From Psococerastis gibbosa (Eukaryota; Arthropoda; Insecta; Psocodea; Psocidae): 64,000 nt of DNA. The stretch lies in contig OZ020486.1 in assembly GCA_963971405.1 (NCBI GenBank), positions 6,719,419 through 6,783,418 on the forward strand, in the 5' to 3' direction. A program made the position numbers and the translations under genes. Every line of letters begins with the position of its first letter. The first letter of the stretch is position 1. Below the pieces are notes generated by a model. It had not been told where the DNA came from and ran no database searches. It saw nothing but the letters and a program-made list of their open reading frames with translations. Shown here piece by piece: positions 1 through 10,449 of this stretch.

Positions 1-797
1 CGAGTTTACTCGAACATGCTTTCCAATTTATAAAAATTAGTAGATAGAGAAAATGAGTAATTTCATGGTAAAGAATTTTCCTATGGTTAACTTTCCGATA
101 TCTCGAGGGGGGGGGGGGGGGGTTGTCCACCTGACGTCACTGGAGGTGAGGTAAATTCTAGATAGGTCAGACCAACACATTAACACACAGCAATACTGGC
201 AGCGTGAATTTTCTATCATTGTACAAAACCAAATACTTTTCTGGGAAAGCAACCTGTCCGATTTCGTTATTCAATTTAACACCTAAAACATACCTGAAGG
301 TAGAAATCATCGATAGAATGGTTTAGCAGAAAATTTCTTTTTTAGTCATTTTTCATTAAAATTTAGTTATTTTTATTTTTTTACCCCCAAAAGCAAACTA
401 TCAAGGGGCAAGTGACCCCCCGCATTTTATCAACAATAATAACAACTACAATATATGTGAATTTAAAAGAAATCGTTGGAACCGTTTTTGGGAAATAATT
501 TTTTAGACGTTTTTTTTGTGTTTTTTGAAAATAAACCCCCCCCCCCCAAATTGAGTTAGCCCCAAATAAAAAAAATGGTCCCGAGGTATGATTTTGTGAA
601 CCTACATGCCGAATTTCATCAAAATCGACCGAGTAGTTTGCCCGGAAATCGACGCACAGACAGACAGAACGACATTTCGTAAAAACCACTGTTTTGGATT
701 CCTGGGACCTTAAAACGTGTAAATCCGTTGAAATCTCGGAATCGAAAATTTCGACCGTCACAAGGCTTTCCTTGTACTACGTATAAATTGGAAAGCA
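1..797 (-). repeat. 800-bp dispersed repeat family (R800), near full-length copy
   Basis: This copy reads in reverse relative to copies at 33906-34743 and 39054-39903. Both tips carry GCTTTCCAATTTAT in inverted orientation, and one side extends into a CGAGTTTACTCGAACAT tail. The interior holds a run of TCTG/CAGA tetranucleotides and the phrase TTTCCGGGCAAACTACT. Its open reading frames match no protein family I recognise, so it is probably non-autonomous. The superfamily is unknown. The left end may be cut by the window edge. Confidence 0.75.
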
Positions 798-1347
798 AAA
801 ACCGAATGGATGATATCGAGCCCACTGTATATGCCTTTCCAAGGCCAAATAAGTCGTGCTTGAGGAAAATCAGAGTGAGCCACGGTTTAGGCCCGGTAAC
901 CTTGGACGATTCGGTCGCCGGTAATCCGCTGAGAAATTTATCTTGGGAGCAAAACTTGGCAAACCCGTAGTCTACTACGATGGGATAGGCGACTAGCCGG
1001 CCACAGTAGACTGGGGGTTTGCCTGGTTTGGTACCCTTTCCCATTTTTTTCCATGGCAAGTTTCTCAGCGGATCCCTGATGGCTGAATCACATTGAATTG
1101 ACTTAAGTTGATTAGGCACACCAGGCAACCTCATCAAGCCAATATCCCAAAGTAGAGAATAAACAAAATTCTGGCCAATGCGAAACTCCCCCCGCCCCCC
1201 CCCATGTTCTATGCCTGTCCGAGGCATCGTGTTAAAAAATTTGAATCATGCATATAATTTCAACGACTTTCGCGACTGGAGTTATTTTATGAAGAAATAG
1301 AGTCCGTCCCATCATCCCGGGCTCTACTGCTTCATCAGTGTCATGCA

Positions 1348-1540
1348 CATGGACGGATACTGGGGGGGGGGGGGCAGGGGCTAGCTGCTCCCCCACCCCC
1401 CAAAAAAATTGGTAAATCTATTTTAAATTAATTATTTACGCTCTGATTTAATCGATTCAACTTATGTTTTTCCTATTTTATTTTGACCCACAACTACCCC
1501 CCCACTTCCCCCCCCCCCCAATGGGCTGGATCCGTTCCTG
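1348..1540. mobile_element. hAT-like MITE with perfect 8-bp target duplication
   Basis: The element runs from CATGGACGGATAC to GGATCCGTTCCTG, which are imperfect inverted termini. It is flanked on both sides by GTCATGCA (1340-1347 and 1541-1548), an exact 8-bp target site duplication as made by hAT transposases. Long G and C runs lie just inside the ends. It has no coding capacity. Confidence 0.7.
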
Positions 1541-1725
1541 GTCATGCATAGTTTATACCATCAGCATCGCTTGTGGAAACACATTGCTTCTTGTTTAAAT
1601 CTGACTTGCAGCAACTTGTCAAAGTGAGCAATTTAAACACTTTCGTTAATTGCTACGGGGACGAAGCAGTCCGGTCTATGGGGGCTACCACTGCAGCTAC
1701 TTGAATCGGGGATGGTGTAATATTA

Positions 1726-1876
1726 TATGGTTAAAATAACACTGACATTAAATTAATTTGTTTGAAGAGGTAACCTCCATGTTATAGCTACCTTATAACG
1801 ACGATTATGAAGACGACGCCCGTGGGTTCGAATCCCGCATAGTCCAGTTTTTCCTATATCCTCTAATTTCGGTTAA
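1726..1876 (+). repeat. tRNA-headed SINE-like repeat (copy also at 59926-60076)
   Basis: It shares AACACTGACATTAAATTAA and the tail CCTCTAATTTCGGTT with 59926-60076, and the tail also with 42040-42152. The phrase GTGGGTTCGAATCCCGC looks like a pol III B box, so a tRNA-derived SINE is the likely origin. The exact ends are not resolved. Confidence 0.5.
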
Positions 1877-2099
1877 TCAGAGGGACACAATGTGAAACAT
1901 TAGTTTCCGAAAAAGAGGCGAACTGGGTCACAATAAGTCAAAAGCTGCATTTAGGGCTACCAAATCTGACCGGTTTCGACCCAGAAAAAACAATTTATGT
2001 ATAGAATCAAGTCAAACCTGGATAAGATAGAAAGAAAGAAAATTGTCTTTATTTTCCATATGGGCGAATTTTGGGCCTGTCGGCCCACTCTTACAATTA

Positions 2100-2215
2100 A
2101 CCCATAGGGTAGATAATTGGTAGATATGATAGCGCGATGCCCTGGATATGGATCTCTGGATCGTGGGTTCGAGTACCGCTACAGATTTTCTCGATACCCT
2201 ATTTTCCGATATAAT
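2100..2215 (+). repeat. tRNA-like SINE fragment
   Basis: The segment contains CGTGGGTTCGAGTACCGC, resembling a B box, preceded by a degenerate tRNA-like head and followed by a pyrimidine-rich tail. This matches the layout of other SINE heads in the window, but there is no second close copy. Confidence 0.35.
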
Positions 2216-2219
2216 AAAT

Positions 2220-3595
2220 TGCTAAATTGTGTTTATTAATTAATTTACACTAATATCTTAATGCAATCACCCAGTAATGGGCAATTTAGTTGTGTCTGTT
2301 TTCTTTGTAGTGATTAAAAGCGCTTTTCTCTCTTTTCCTTGCTACCCTGGTGTAGGGACTTCAAATTTATCAAGACGCGGTGGACCGATCTCCATGCGGA
2401 CGGTGAGACACTGTATGTTGGCATGATCCCTTTTTGTATTGCATGTTGCATGTAAACACGGTTGCGGTTAAGGTTATCGTGCCGTATCGTAAGGAAAGCA
2501 AGGCAAAAAACTGGCGAACGGGATTTGAATCCTTGCATCGTGTTGATCGTTTTAGCATTAGCATCTCATAGAAATCTTCTGATGTAAACTCTGTGGTTAT
2601 GCACCAATAATTTAACATCTATTAAAAAATTGCTCAGCTGGTCACCGGCGTGCGAATCGTTCGTGTGTCATATATTATAGCGATAACCTCCAAGATAAAT
2701 CCAGGTCACGACGTTCGCCGCTTCATTGCATGCGCTGTGGATGCCCATCTTACTCATCTGAGGATAACTAAGGCAGAGGCCCTCCATGTTGAACTTTATG
2801 TAGGAAAGGTCTCTACTTTACAAGTACCAATTTTTTCTGTCGTTTATGTATGTTGCGAGAAAACGGGGTGAAATGAAAGTTTTTGCAGTGCATGAATTTT
2901 TTTTAACTGAAAATATACCCGATGTAGGGGAGTCCGTGATTTCATACAGTTGGGGGAATTTCCAGTAGTCGTATTTCAGGGCGGATTCTTAGGGCCACTC
3001 GTCCCGTTTTTCGGTATGCATACAGAAAGGGAATCCGACCTCTAACTCTACGCTGGGCATAGGCGGCCATCATGGAAATCATGCAGGTGTGACGTCATTT
3101 TTAGAAATGGCGCGTATTTTGGATAATTTGAAAATCTGGGTATTTTTATTAATTATTTTAAATAAACTATAAATCTTTAGATATTGCTGTGAATTTTAAA
3201 GTTTCCTCTATTTTTATGTAGAATCGTAGAATACAATAAACTGGAACACTTTTCCAAATGTTTGTACTCTATTTGAAAATAGTAAAAAGTAAAAGTAAAA
3301 AGTATCATTTAAACAGATGGCTTCACGTAAACTGAACAATTCCCTATAGCATTATGTCGGAATAGTACTTAATAAAAATTAAGTACAAAATAACAGATTT
3401 TTCTGGTGATCTGGCCAACATCTAAGTCAGCTTTCTTTTAATTCCAATGTGAACATAGTATGTAATTTATTATTACTATTTACTTCTTACTTCTTAGTAC
3501 AGGGCTTCCAGCTCAGGTGATGCCGACTGCCTGATGTCTCAGAAATGCCCTTGATGCTAGTGTCCACATGTTCGGCGTGCACAGGATTTATTATT
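2220..3595. other. non-coding stretch without recognisable gene
   Basis: Short open frames occur here but none has a recognisable domain, splice context or codon pattern. The right part is A+T-rich. It is presumably intronic or intergenic sequence upstream of the LTR element. Confidence 0.4.
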
Positions 3596-3599
3596 TACT

Positions 3600-3986
3600 T
3601 GTGGGGACCACTTAGTCCCACATGTGTAATAACCAGTCTGCTTCCAGCTTCACCTTTTTCCCGGTAGATGGCGCTGTTCACATTCAGATAATTCAATATT
3701 CCTCAATCTTCCTTTTACGTATTTATTTCTCTTATTCAATAATATCTTTAATCTACCCTCTGTGTCTCATCAGCTCCTTTAGCTGTGGACACAGAGTTGG
3801 TTTTTCTATATGGAAGCAGGCTGGATCAAATTCAATATTAATTGTAAGCATGTATCGTTCTCGTCTCACAGCTCATATTGTAACCACTGTGTGTTAAATT
3901 ACTCTAACTTGAGTCGAAGCACTGCAATACAAACCAATTCAAGTCTACACTGCCTATTCAATTGCATCGTCCTTCGACAAGCTACA
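3600..3986 (+). repeat. 5' long terminal repeat
   Basis: The 387-bp direct repeat starts TGTGGGGACC, ends AAGCTACA, and recurs at 8443-8829 with a constant offset of 4843. The 4-bp TACT precedes it. It should carry promoter and polyadenylation signals for the element, although no clear TATA box was identified. Confidence 0.92.
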
Positions 3987-3987
3987 T

Positions 3988-4004
3988 TGGTGACCCTCGA
4001 CAAC
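3988..4004 (+). other. primer-binding site (tRNA-Trp type)
   Basis: TGGTGACCC follows one base after the 5' LTR. This is the sequence complementary to the 3' end of tRNA-Trp that CsRn1-clade Gypsy elements use to prime minus-strand synthesis. The match beyond the first nine bases is only partial. Confidence 0.65.
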
Positions 4005-4016
4005 GGAACAAGCAGC

Positions 4017-4262
4017 ATTCCAGTTCCAGCTCCAGTTCCAGCCAGTTCCAGCCAGCTCCAGTTCCAGCCAATTCCAGTTCCAGCCAATTCCAGCCAGCTC
4101 CAGTTCCAGCCAGCTCCAGTTCCAGCCAGCTCCAGTTCCAGCCAGTTCCAGTTCCAGCCAGTTCCAGCTTCCAGCTTCCAGCCAGTTCCAGTTCCAGCCA
4201 GTTCCAGTTCCAGCCAGTTCCAGTTCCAGCTTCCAGCCAGTTCCAGCCCGTTCCAGTTCCAG
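4017..4262 (+). repeat. TTCCAG-based simple tandem array in the element leader
   Basis: About 245 bp built from TTCCAG, CCAGCC and related hexamers, with higher-order blocks, lies between the primer-binding site and gag. It has open Pro/Ser/Gln-rich and Trp/Asn-rich frames on both strands simply because the period is a multiple of three. Confidence 0.85.
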
Positions 4263-4350
4263 CCTCCAGAACGTCTCATCCGGCCATAGGCGGTGGAAAC
4301 CACCCCGGAGCAGCTACATTCACCGCAGCAGCACAGCCACAACCTACAAG

Positions 4351-5265
4351 ATGCCGCAGACCACAGCCACAACCGCTACAGCTACGACCGCTACAGCTAC
4401 AACCGCTACAGCTACGACCGCTACAGCTACGACCGCTACAGCTACAACCGCTACAGCTACAACCGCTACAGCTACGACCGCTACTGCTACAACCAAGATG
4501 ACAGGCCCTGCTAGTACGATGGCAGTCTCGGTCAAGCTTCCACCCTTCTGGACACAGTCGGCCAACCTGTCACCGGCACTGTGGTTCACTCAAGCGGAGG
4601 CTCAGTTCGCACTTGCTGGGGTCACAATGGAAACGACGAAATATTACCACGTCCTTTCAGCGCTCGACCAAAGTACCCTCAGCGAGATCTCAGATTTGTT
4701 AGCTGCCCCAGTACCAGTAAACCCATACACTGAGCTAAAAACGCAGTTAATCCAACGAATGAGTCTTCCAGCAAGCAGTCGCATTCAGCTACTAATGTCG
4801 GAAGACATAGGGGACAAAACTCCCAGCTCTTTTCTCCGGAGACTGCGGGCCCTCGCAGAGAAAGCCATATCAGACTCGGTTTTACGCACCATTTGGACGT
4901 CTCGCCTCCCGCACGCTATACAATTGGCAATCATCGGTCATGATCACCTGTCACTAGGTGACGTCGCGAACCTCGCCGACAAGATGGCCACCATCAATTC
5001 AGCAACACGTGACCGGATTCTTGAGTGCACAATGGCCCCTGTGGACCTATTGAAGACGTTAACAGAGAACGTCGCGGCTCTACAGGCACAGTTCACCGAC
5101 AGATACGGACAACGTGCCACACAGCCACGGTTCCAGCGCCAGTTCCGTTCACCAGCGCCTAAACAAGACCCAACTTGGTGTTTTTACCACCAAACCTATG
5201 GGAGGAAGGCCAGAAAGTGCCAGCAGCCATGCAGATTTCCGAAAAACGACGATCGCAGCCAGTAA
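4351..5265 (+). CDS. Gag-like protein of the LTR element
   Basis: The 304-residue reading frame begins inside a 15-bp tandem repeat encoding an Ala/Thr-rich N-terminus. It continues into a Gag domain starting near VKLPPFWTQSANLSPALWF, and ends with an unusual zinc knuckle, [18 protein letters not shown] (Cys, His, Cys, Cys). That CHCC arrangement is typical of the CsRn1/Kabuki clade rather than the common CCHC form. Gag would package the element RNA into particles. The 3' end overlaps the start of pol in another frame, as in relatives that use frameshifting to make Gag-Pol. The true start codon is uncertain because of the repeat. Confidence 0.8.
   Translation: MPQTTATTATATTATATTATATTATATTATATTATATTATATTATATTKMTGPASTMAVSVKLPPFWTQSANLSPALWFTQAEAQFALAGVTMETTKYYHVLSALDQSTLSEISDLLAAPVPVNPYTELKTQLIQRMSLPASSRIQLLMSEDIGDKTPSSFLRRLRALAEKAISDSVLRTIWTSRLPHAIQLAIIGHDHLSLGDVANLADKMATINSATRDRILECTMAPVDLLKTLTENVAALQAQFTDRYGQRATQPRFQRQFRSPAPKQDPTWCFYHQTYGRKARKCQQPCRFPKNDDRSQ
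4374..4495 (+). repeat. 15-bp tandem repeat at the start of gag
   Basis: Roughly eight units of CGCTACAGCTACAAC, alternating AAC and GAC at one position. The array is in frame with gag and encodes a repeating Ala/Thr pentapeptide. It is distinct from the TTCCAG array upstream. Confidence 0.85.
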
Positions 5266-8200
5266 AGGCAGGGCCTGCCTGCGCCACTACACACCTGCTT
5301 AAAACCTCACATCGCCTTCTTATCACGGACCCTTGCACCAAGATACGTTATCTCATTGACACAGGGTCCGACATCTGCGTTTTTCCACGTGCCCGTCTCA
5401 ACCTACCACTCCGTCGTACTCAACTCGAGCTGACTGCCGCCAATGGCACAATCATCAATACGTACGGAACAACAGCTCAACAACTGGACCTGGGATTACG
5501 ACGCAGTTTCCGTTGGAATTTCATCATTGCCGATGTCACGCAACCCATCATCGGTGCAGACTTTCTCGCAGCCTCTAATTTGCTGGTGGATCTCCAGAAC
5601 TCAAAGCTGATCGACGGGACAACGCATCGCAAGGCGAACCTGTGTCAAAGCCCCTCCAAGCAACCTAGCGTTTCTACCTTAACAATACCGCACAGTACCC
5701 CGGCCAGTCTAAAAGTAATAATTGAGGAGTTTAGCGACCTCACGCGGCCGAGACAACCCACAGACCAGGTCAAACACTCCACGGTCCACTACATTAGAAC
5801 GACAGACGGACCTCCCGTCTCCGCTCGCCCACGCCGGTTGGCCCCGGACAAGTTTATTATCGCCAAAAAGGAGTTCAACGACATGATCCAGACCGGCGTA
5901 TGTCGTCCGTCCGACAGCCCATGGGCCTCACCATTACACCTAGTACCTAAAAGCGACCATTCATGGCGCCCATGCGGGGACTACAGACGGCTCAATGCTC
6001 GAACAATTCCTGACGCGTACCCAGTCCGCCACATCGCAGATTTCAGTGCAGAATTGCGAGGAAAAACCGTATTCAGCAAAATAGACCTGGTCAAAGCATT
6101 CACCCAGATACCAGTTTCCAATGGTGACATTCCAAAGACAGCAATAAATACTCCGTTCGGCCTTTTCGAATTCCCATTCATGACATTCGGTCTTCGCAAT
6201 GCTGCTCAAACCTTCCAACGCTTCCTACGCGACCTCCCGTGGGCATATTCATACATCGACGACGTACTGGTTGCATCGAGTGATAAGCAGGAGCACGAAT
6301 CACACCTACGTCAACTCTTCCAACGATTCCGAGAATATGGCCTAGTCATTAATCCTAGCAAGTGTACCCTCGGCGTTGGGTCAATCAGCTTTCTTGGTTA
6401 CCTCGTGTCAGCAGAAGGCACACAAGCCCTACCAGACAGGGTAAAGGCACTCACTGAATACCCTCTTCCAAAGACATTCAAAGATCTACGCCGTTTCCTT
6501 GGCATGATTAACTACTACCGCCGGTTCCTACCAAATGCAGCCAACGAACAAGCACCACTCAACACGTTGTTATCTGGAGACAAGGTAAAAGGGAACGCTA
6601 CGATACCATGGACAACAAAGCTTACCGAAGCTTTCAGCTCATGCAAACACAGTCTGGCACGCATCACCCTACTCGCGCATCCAGATCATACGGCTCCGAT
6701 TGCACTAGTCACAGATGCATCAGACACCAGTATCGGAGCTACAGTCCAACAACGGATCAACGATCATTGGCAGCCATTGGCATTCTTCTCGCAGAAACTT
6801 AAAGAAAACCAACGAACATGGTCCGCCTACGATCGCGAATTGCTTGCGGTACACGACGCCATTCGTCATTTCCGTTACCTGCTAGAAGCGCGCGCTTTTG
6901 TCGTGTATACCGATCACAAACCGTTGACGCACGCTTTTCAGAATCCAAAAACAAGTTGCTCACCTCGCCAAATGCGGCAAATGGAATTCGTCTCTCAATT
7001 CACCACGGACATCCAATACATCGCTGGGCAGGACAACTTGGCCGCTGATGCATTCTCAAGAATCGAAGCAATCTCTACTCCCGTATCTCCTGAGCAACTT
7101 TCTTCTGCTCAGAAAGACGACAGAGAACTCAAAGAGCTTCGGTCCAGTAGAAAGACGTCCCTCATCCTCGTTGATGTTCCCATTCCGGGCTCTGATTCAG
7201 TCCTTACGTGCGATTCTAGTCAAGACATACAACGCCCATTTGTGCCCAAACCATTACGTCGACAACTTTTCGAGCACCTACACAGCCTACATCACCCAGG
7301 AATAGCAGCGTCTGCTAACCTGGTTGCCCAACGCTACATATGGCCTTCTATCCGTAAGGATTGCCGCGCTTGGGCTCGTCTGTGTGTCAACTGTCAATTG
7401 TCCAAGATACATCGACACACCCTCACTGCGATTGGAACCTTTACTCAGCCTGACCGACGGTTTCAGCACATACACCTCGACATTGTAGGCCCATTACCAC
7501 CGTCGCGTCGGAAGGCTACACGTATTTGTTAACACTCGTTGACCGTTTCACGCGATGGCCGGAAGCCGCTCCTATGGTGAACATCACCGCCGAAAACGTC
7601 GCCAGAACCCTCATTTCCTGCTGGATCAGCCGGTTTGGGTGCCCGGAGACAATTACTACAGATCGCGGCCGACAGTTTGAGAGCCATTTGTTTGCTGACC
7701 TGGCCCGATTATGCGGATTTCACCATGCACGGACTACCAGTTACCACCCTGCATCCAACGGCATGGTAGAGCGTATGCACCGCTCACTCAAAGCCTCCAT
7801 TATGTGTCATGCCAATGACAAATGGACGGAAGCCCTTCCGCTAGTTTTACTGGGCATGCGCGCCACTCTTAAGAAAGATCTTCAAGCTTCTCCAGCAGAT
7901 CTGGTCTATGGTGAACCATTAAAACTACCAGGACAGATGCTGACAACTCCTCCTTCAAATCAGAGTCCGGCGGACACTCTCATCTCACTTCGAAGGAAAT
8001 TCGACTCACTACGCCCCACTCGCGTCAAGAGACACGGGGCTCATCAAACATTCATCCCACAAGACCTTGCCAAGGCCACGCACGTTTTCGTGAGACAAGA
8101 CCACGTCCGTGCTTCCCTCGAACGTCCTTATGCGGGACCATTCCCTGTGTTAAGTCGCACCGACAAAACAGTTACGATTTCAAGCCGCGGTCGTGCGGTT

Positions 8201-8431
8201 ACTGTGTCAATGGACAGGGTCAAGCCGGCCTACATTAATGCCAGTACAGACGAACCGTCTCACCAGTCTACGATCAACCCCCCGCATCAGCATCCTGCTC
8301 AAGATAAACCTCAGGAGAAGGTCTCCTCACCACTTCCTGCCACTGACGTCGTGCCGACACCACCGACTCGCACCACTCGCTCAGGTCGTCACGTCCACGT
8401 TCCACGACATTTCTCCGACTTCCAGTCTTAG
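5175..8431 (+). CDS. Pol polyprotein region of the LTR element (PR-RT-RH-IN)
   Basis: Domains in order are: retropepsin with the DTGSDICVF active-site motif; reverse transcriptase with [26 protein letters not shown] and the catalytic YIDDV; RNase H with [11 protein letters not shown] and the YTDHKPL motif; the HHCC zinc finger of integrase ([10 protein letters not shown] and CVNCQLSK); and the integrase catalytic core with [10 protein letters not shown]. These enzymes cut, copy and insert the element. The region as a whole is close to full length for the family. Its reading frame shows about one break, so I treat it as a recently silenced copy. The last codons lie just before the 3' LTR. Confidence 0.88.
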
Positions 8432-8442
8432 GAGGGGGGTAA

Positions 8443-8829
8443 TGTGGGGACCACTTAGTCCCACATGTGTAATAACCAGTCTGCTTCCAGCTTCACCTTT
8501 TTCCCGGTAGATGGCGCTGTTCACATTCAGATAATTCAATATTCCTCAATCTTCCTTTTACGTATTTATTTCTCTTATTCAATAATATCTTTAATCTACC
8601 CTCTGTGTCTCATCAGCTCCTTTAGCTGTGGACACAGAGTTGGTTTTTCTATATGGAAGCAGGCTGGATCAAATTCAATATTAATTGTAAGCATGTATCG
8701 TTCTCGTCTCACAGCTCATATTGTAACCACTGTGTGTTAAATTACTCTAACTTGAGTCGAAGCACTGCAATACAAACCAATTCAAGTCTACACTGCCTAT
8801 TCAATTGCATCGTCCTTCGACAAGCTACA
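8443..8829 (+). repeat. 3' long terminal repeat
   Basis: Copy of the 5' LTR at a constant offset of 4843 bases, preceded by GGAGGGGGGTAA, which resembles a polypurine tract, and followed by the TACT target duplication. Confidence 0.92.
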
Positions 8830-8874
8830 TACTTATGTCCATTTGGTTTCTAACCCTATTGTTGTCATTCACAG

Positions 8875-9256
8875 AAGTCCCGGAAGATACTACAGTGACG
8901 AGCTTATCCGAAAGGACGAACTAGAACTCGACGGGGGCCTCGAGAACACGTCTAGTTCTACCGGAAACATGTACGCAATCCCATTGGCTAAACGACCCTC
9001 GGGAACCCCGCCTCCAGCCTTCAGGACACGCCCCTCCAATCTGAATCTGTCGCACTCCCCGGTCCAGGTGAAAAAGTCGAAGAGTTCGGCGAGCATTTTG
9101 GAGCCGAGTCCTCGTTTGAAGGATGGTCGCAGTTATTCGACGCCGAGTCTTCGTTCGAACACTTCGGAAGATTCCGTGCGAATGATTCCCGGGAAGCAGA
9201 AGGCTATTCGCAGGTCTGCGCATAGGATTGATAAAGTACCTCAGACTCAGGTTTAA
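8875..9256 (+). CDS. terminal coding exon of an unrecognised host gene
   Basis: A pyrimidine-rich tract and CACAG acceptor end at 8874. The frame then stays open for about 127 residues to TAA at 9254-9256. The peptide starts SPGRYYSDELIRKDELELDG, is hydrophilic and rich in Ser, Pro, Arg and Lys, and has several SxS and RSxS patterns that could be phosphorylation sites. It reads like the disordered C-terminal tail of a signalling or cytoskeletal protein. I do not recognise the family. The exon enters one base into a split codon, so the previous exon must end in the matching phase. That exon is not visible in this window, so the intron is longer than 8.8 kb or begins outside it. The LTR element ends only about 45 bases before this exon. 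Confidence 0.6.
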
Positions 9257-10071
9257 TATTTGTTAATGTCTTGGTTTGTAGTCGTGAGATGAACGCAAGG
9301 TGATCACAGAGGCGTAAAGTTTTAGAATGATGGCGGGGGCAAAACTAAGTAGACCTAATGACGTCATCAGGCAGGATAAGAAAAAATTGAAAATATAAGA
9401 GCATAATAGTAGGGTTTTACGCATTTTAATAATAGTAAAGTATAGCTGCAGATTTTACAAAGCTAAAAAAGGAATGCTTGTATTCATATTGCTTGCTGCA
9501 AAGGGGACCTTGAAGTATGAAGCACGTCTTACAATGGGGGTCCTTTAAGGGTCGGTCTCCTGCTCTCTTGAAATTTAGATTGCATGTTATACTCATACTC
9601 TTTGTGACCTTTGAGTCTGAGGAATCATACGACACGAGGCCAGGGCCAGCACTAAATGGGCACAATTTAGGAGCCACCATCCTTACTCTTAATAGTTTCC
9701 ATTGTACTATTTAGGTGTTCCCTGTAACGTAGTCATCTTGCATTCGTCTCTACTGCAAAACTAGGTCTTAACGCACCGCGTAGTAGGGTAGTTTTAGAAT
9801 TTTTAGAACAGATATGAGCTGTGAAGGTTAATTCAGAGATTTCCAAATGTTTCGTAAACTAAGCAGGGTTGGCCATTTCGCGGGGCTACCTTTCTAAGCC
9901 CTACCCTTCTCGGGCCCCGGGCACTTGAAACTAAAAATGGAAAACACTACAAGAGGAAAGAACAAATAACCAAAGGTTAAAACAGACAGACATTTGCATT
10001 TATTGGCAGAGACGTTAGATATGGGCTGAAGACCTGGTTACTCGTCTTTCCAAAAAGGGGGACCTCTAAAT

Positions 10072-10295
10072 AAATAAATAAATAAGGACTTTTTTTGTTC
10101 TATTACTAAGCCAACCTAGCGGAGTTAGGGCTATAAAGCCCTCTCTTACACTCAACTAGGAAGGCCCGGGACCGCCTCCTTTACATGCCCTCCGATGCAT
10201 GGCCAGAAAATGTAGCTAGTGTGGGACTCGAACCAACAACCTTTCGCTTTCGGGTGAAAGTCAGAGTCCGTACCTCTACTACTCTCAGACTTCCA
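10072..10295 (-). repeat. tRNA-derived SINE (family S1)
   Basis: On the minus strand this carries GTAGAGGTACGGACTCTGAC (A-box side) and GGTTCGAGTCCCAC (B box), then a conserved body ending in TTATTTA repeats. Copies of the same family lie at 44484-44703, 52050-52262 and 55612-55832. Confidence 0.8.
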
Positions 10296-10391
10296 CCGAT
10301 TTTCATTTTCATCCGGTAACGCGCTGGATGGTATGATGTGCTCTTATATTGAGCTTATGTCTGATGCTGTCGTGTCATAATGCGGCAGTGC

Positions 10392-10449
10392 CAGGGACGG
10401 ATCCAGCCCATTTGGGGGGGGGGGGGGTAGCCCAATGTATCCGTCCTTG
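10392..10449. mobile_element. very short hAT-like MITE remnant
   Basis: The inverted tips CAGGGACGGATCC and GTATCCGTCCTTG enclose a 14-base G run. The tips resemble those at 1348-1540. The flanks GGCAGTGC and AGCAGTGG are a weak 8-bp duplication. Confidence 0.5.

Larger units (their letters stand above)
3600..8829 (+). mobile_element. Ty3/Gypsy LTR retrotransposon, CsRn1-like clade, young
   Basis: A 5.23-kb element bounded by two 387-bp direct LTRs that begin TGTGGGG and end CTACA. The 4-bp target duplication TACT flanks it (3596-3599 and 8830-8833). Behind the 5' LTR is a TGGTGACCC primer-binding site of the tRNA-Trp type. Inside are gag, then protease, reverse transcriptase, RNase H and integrase in Gypsy order, with no envelope gene. 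The LTRs showed no difference wherever I compared them and their translations are identical, so the insertion is very recent. The structure looks nearly whole, with about one break in pol. It lies in the same orientation as, and just upstream of, the terminal exon at 8875. Confidence 0.93.

Noticed and set aside
728-1227. Open frames of 80 and 202 codons near the window start
   Set aside because: They overlap R800 and adjoining repeat sequence on opposite strands and contain no known domain.
3810-4501. Long Pro/Ser/Gln-rich and Trp/Asn/Leu-rich open frames on both strands
   Set aside because: They are products of the TTCCAG and CTACAG tandem arrays inside the LTR element leader, whose period is a multiple of three. 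There is no domain.
4344-4589. Minus-strand Ala/Val-rich open frame
   Set aside because: Shadow of the 15-bp repeat at the start of gag.
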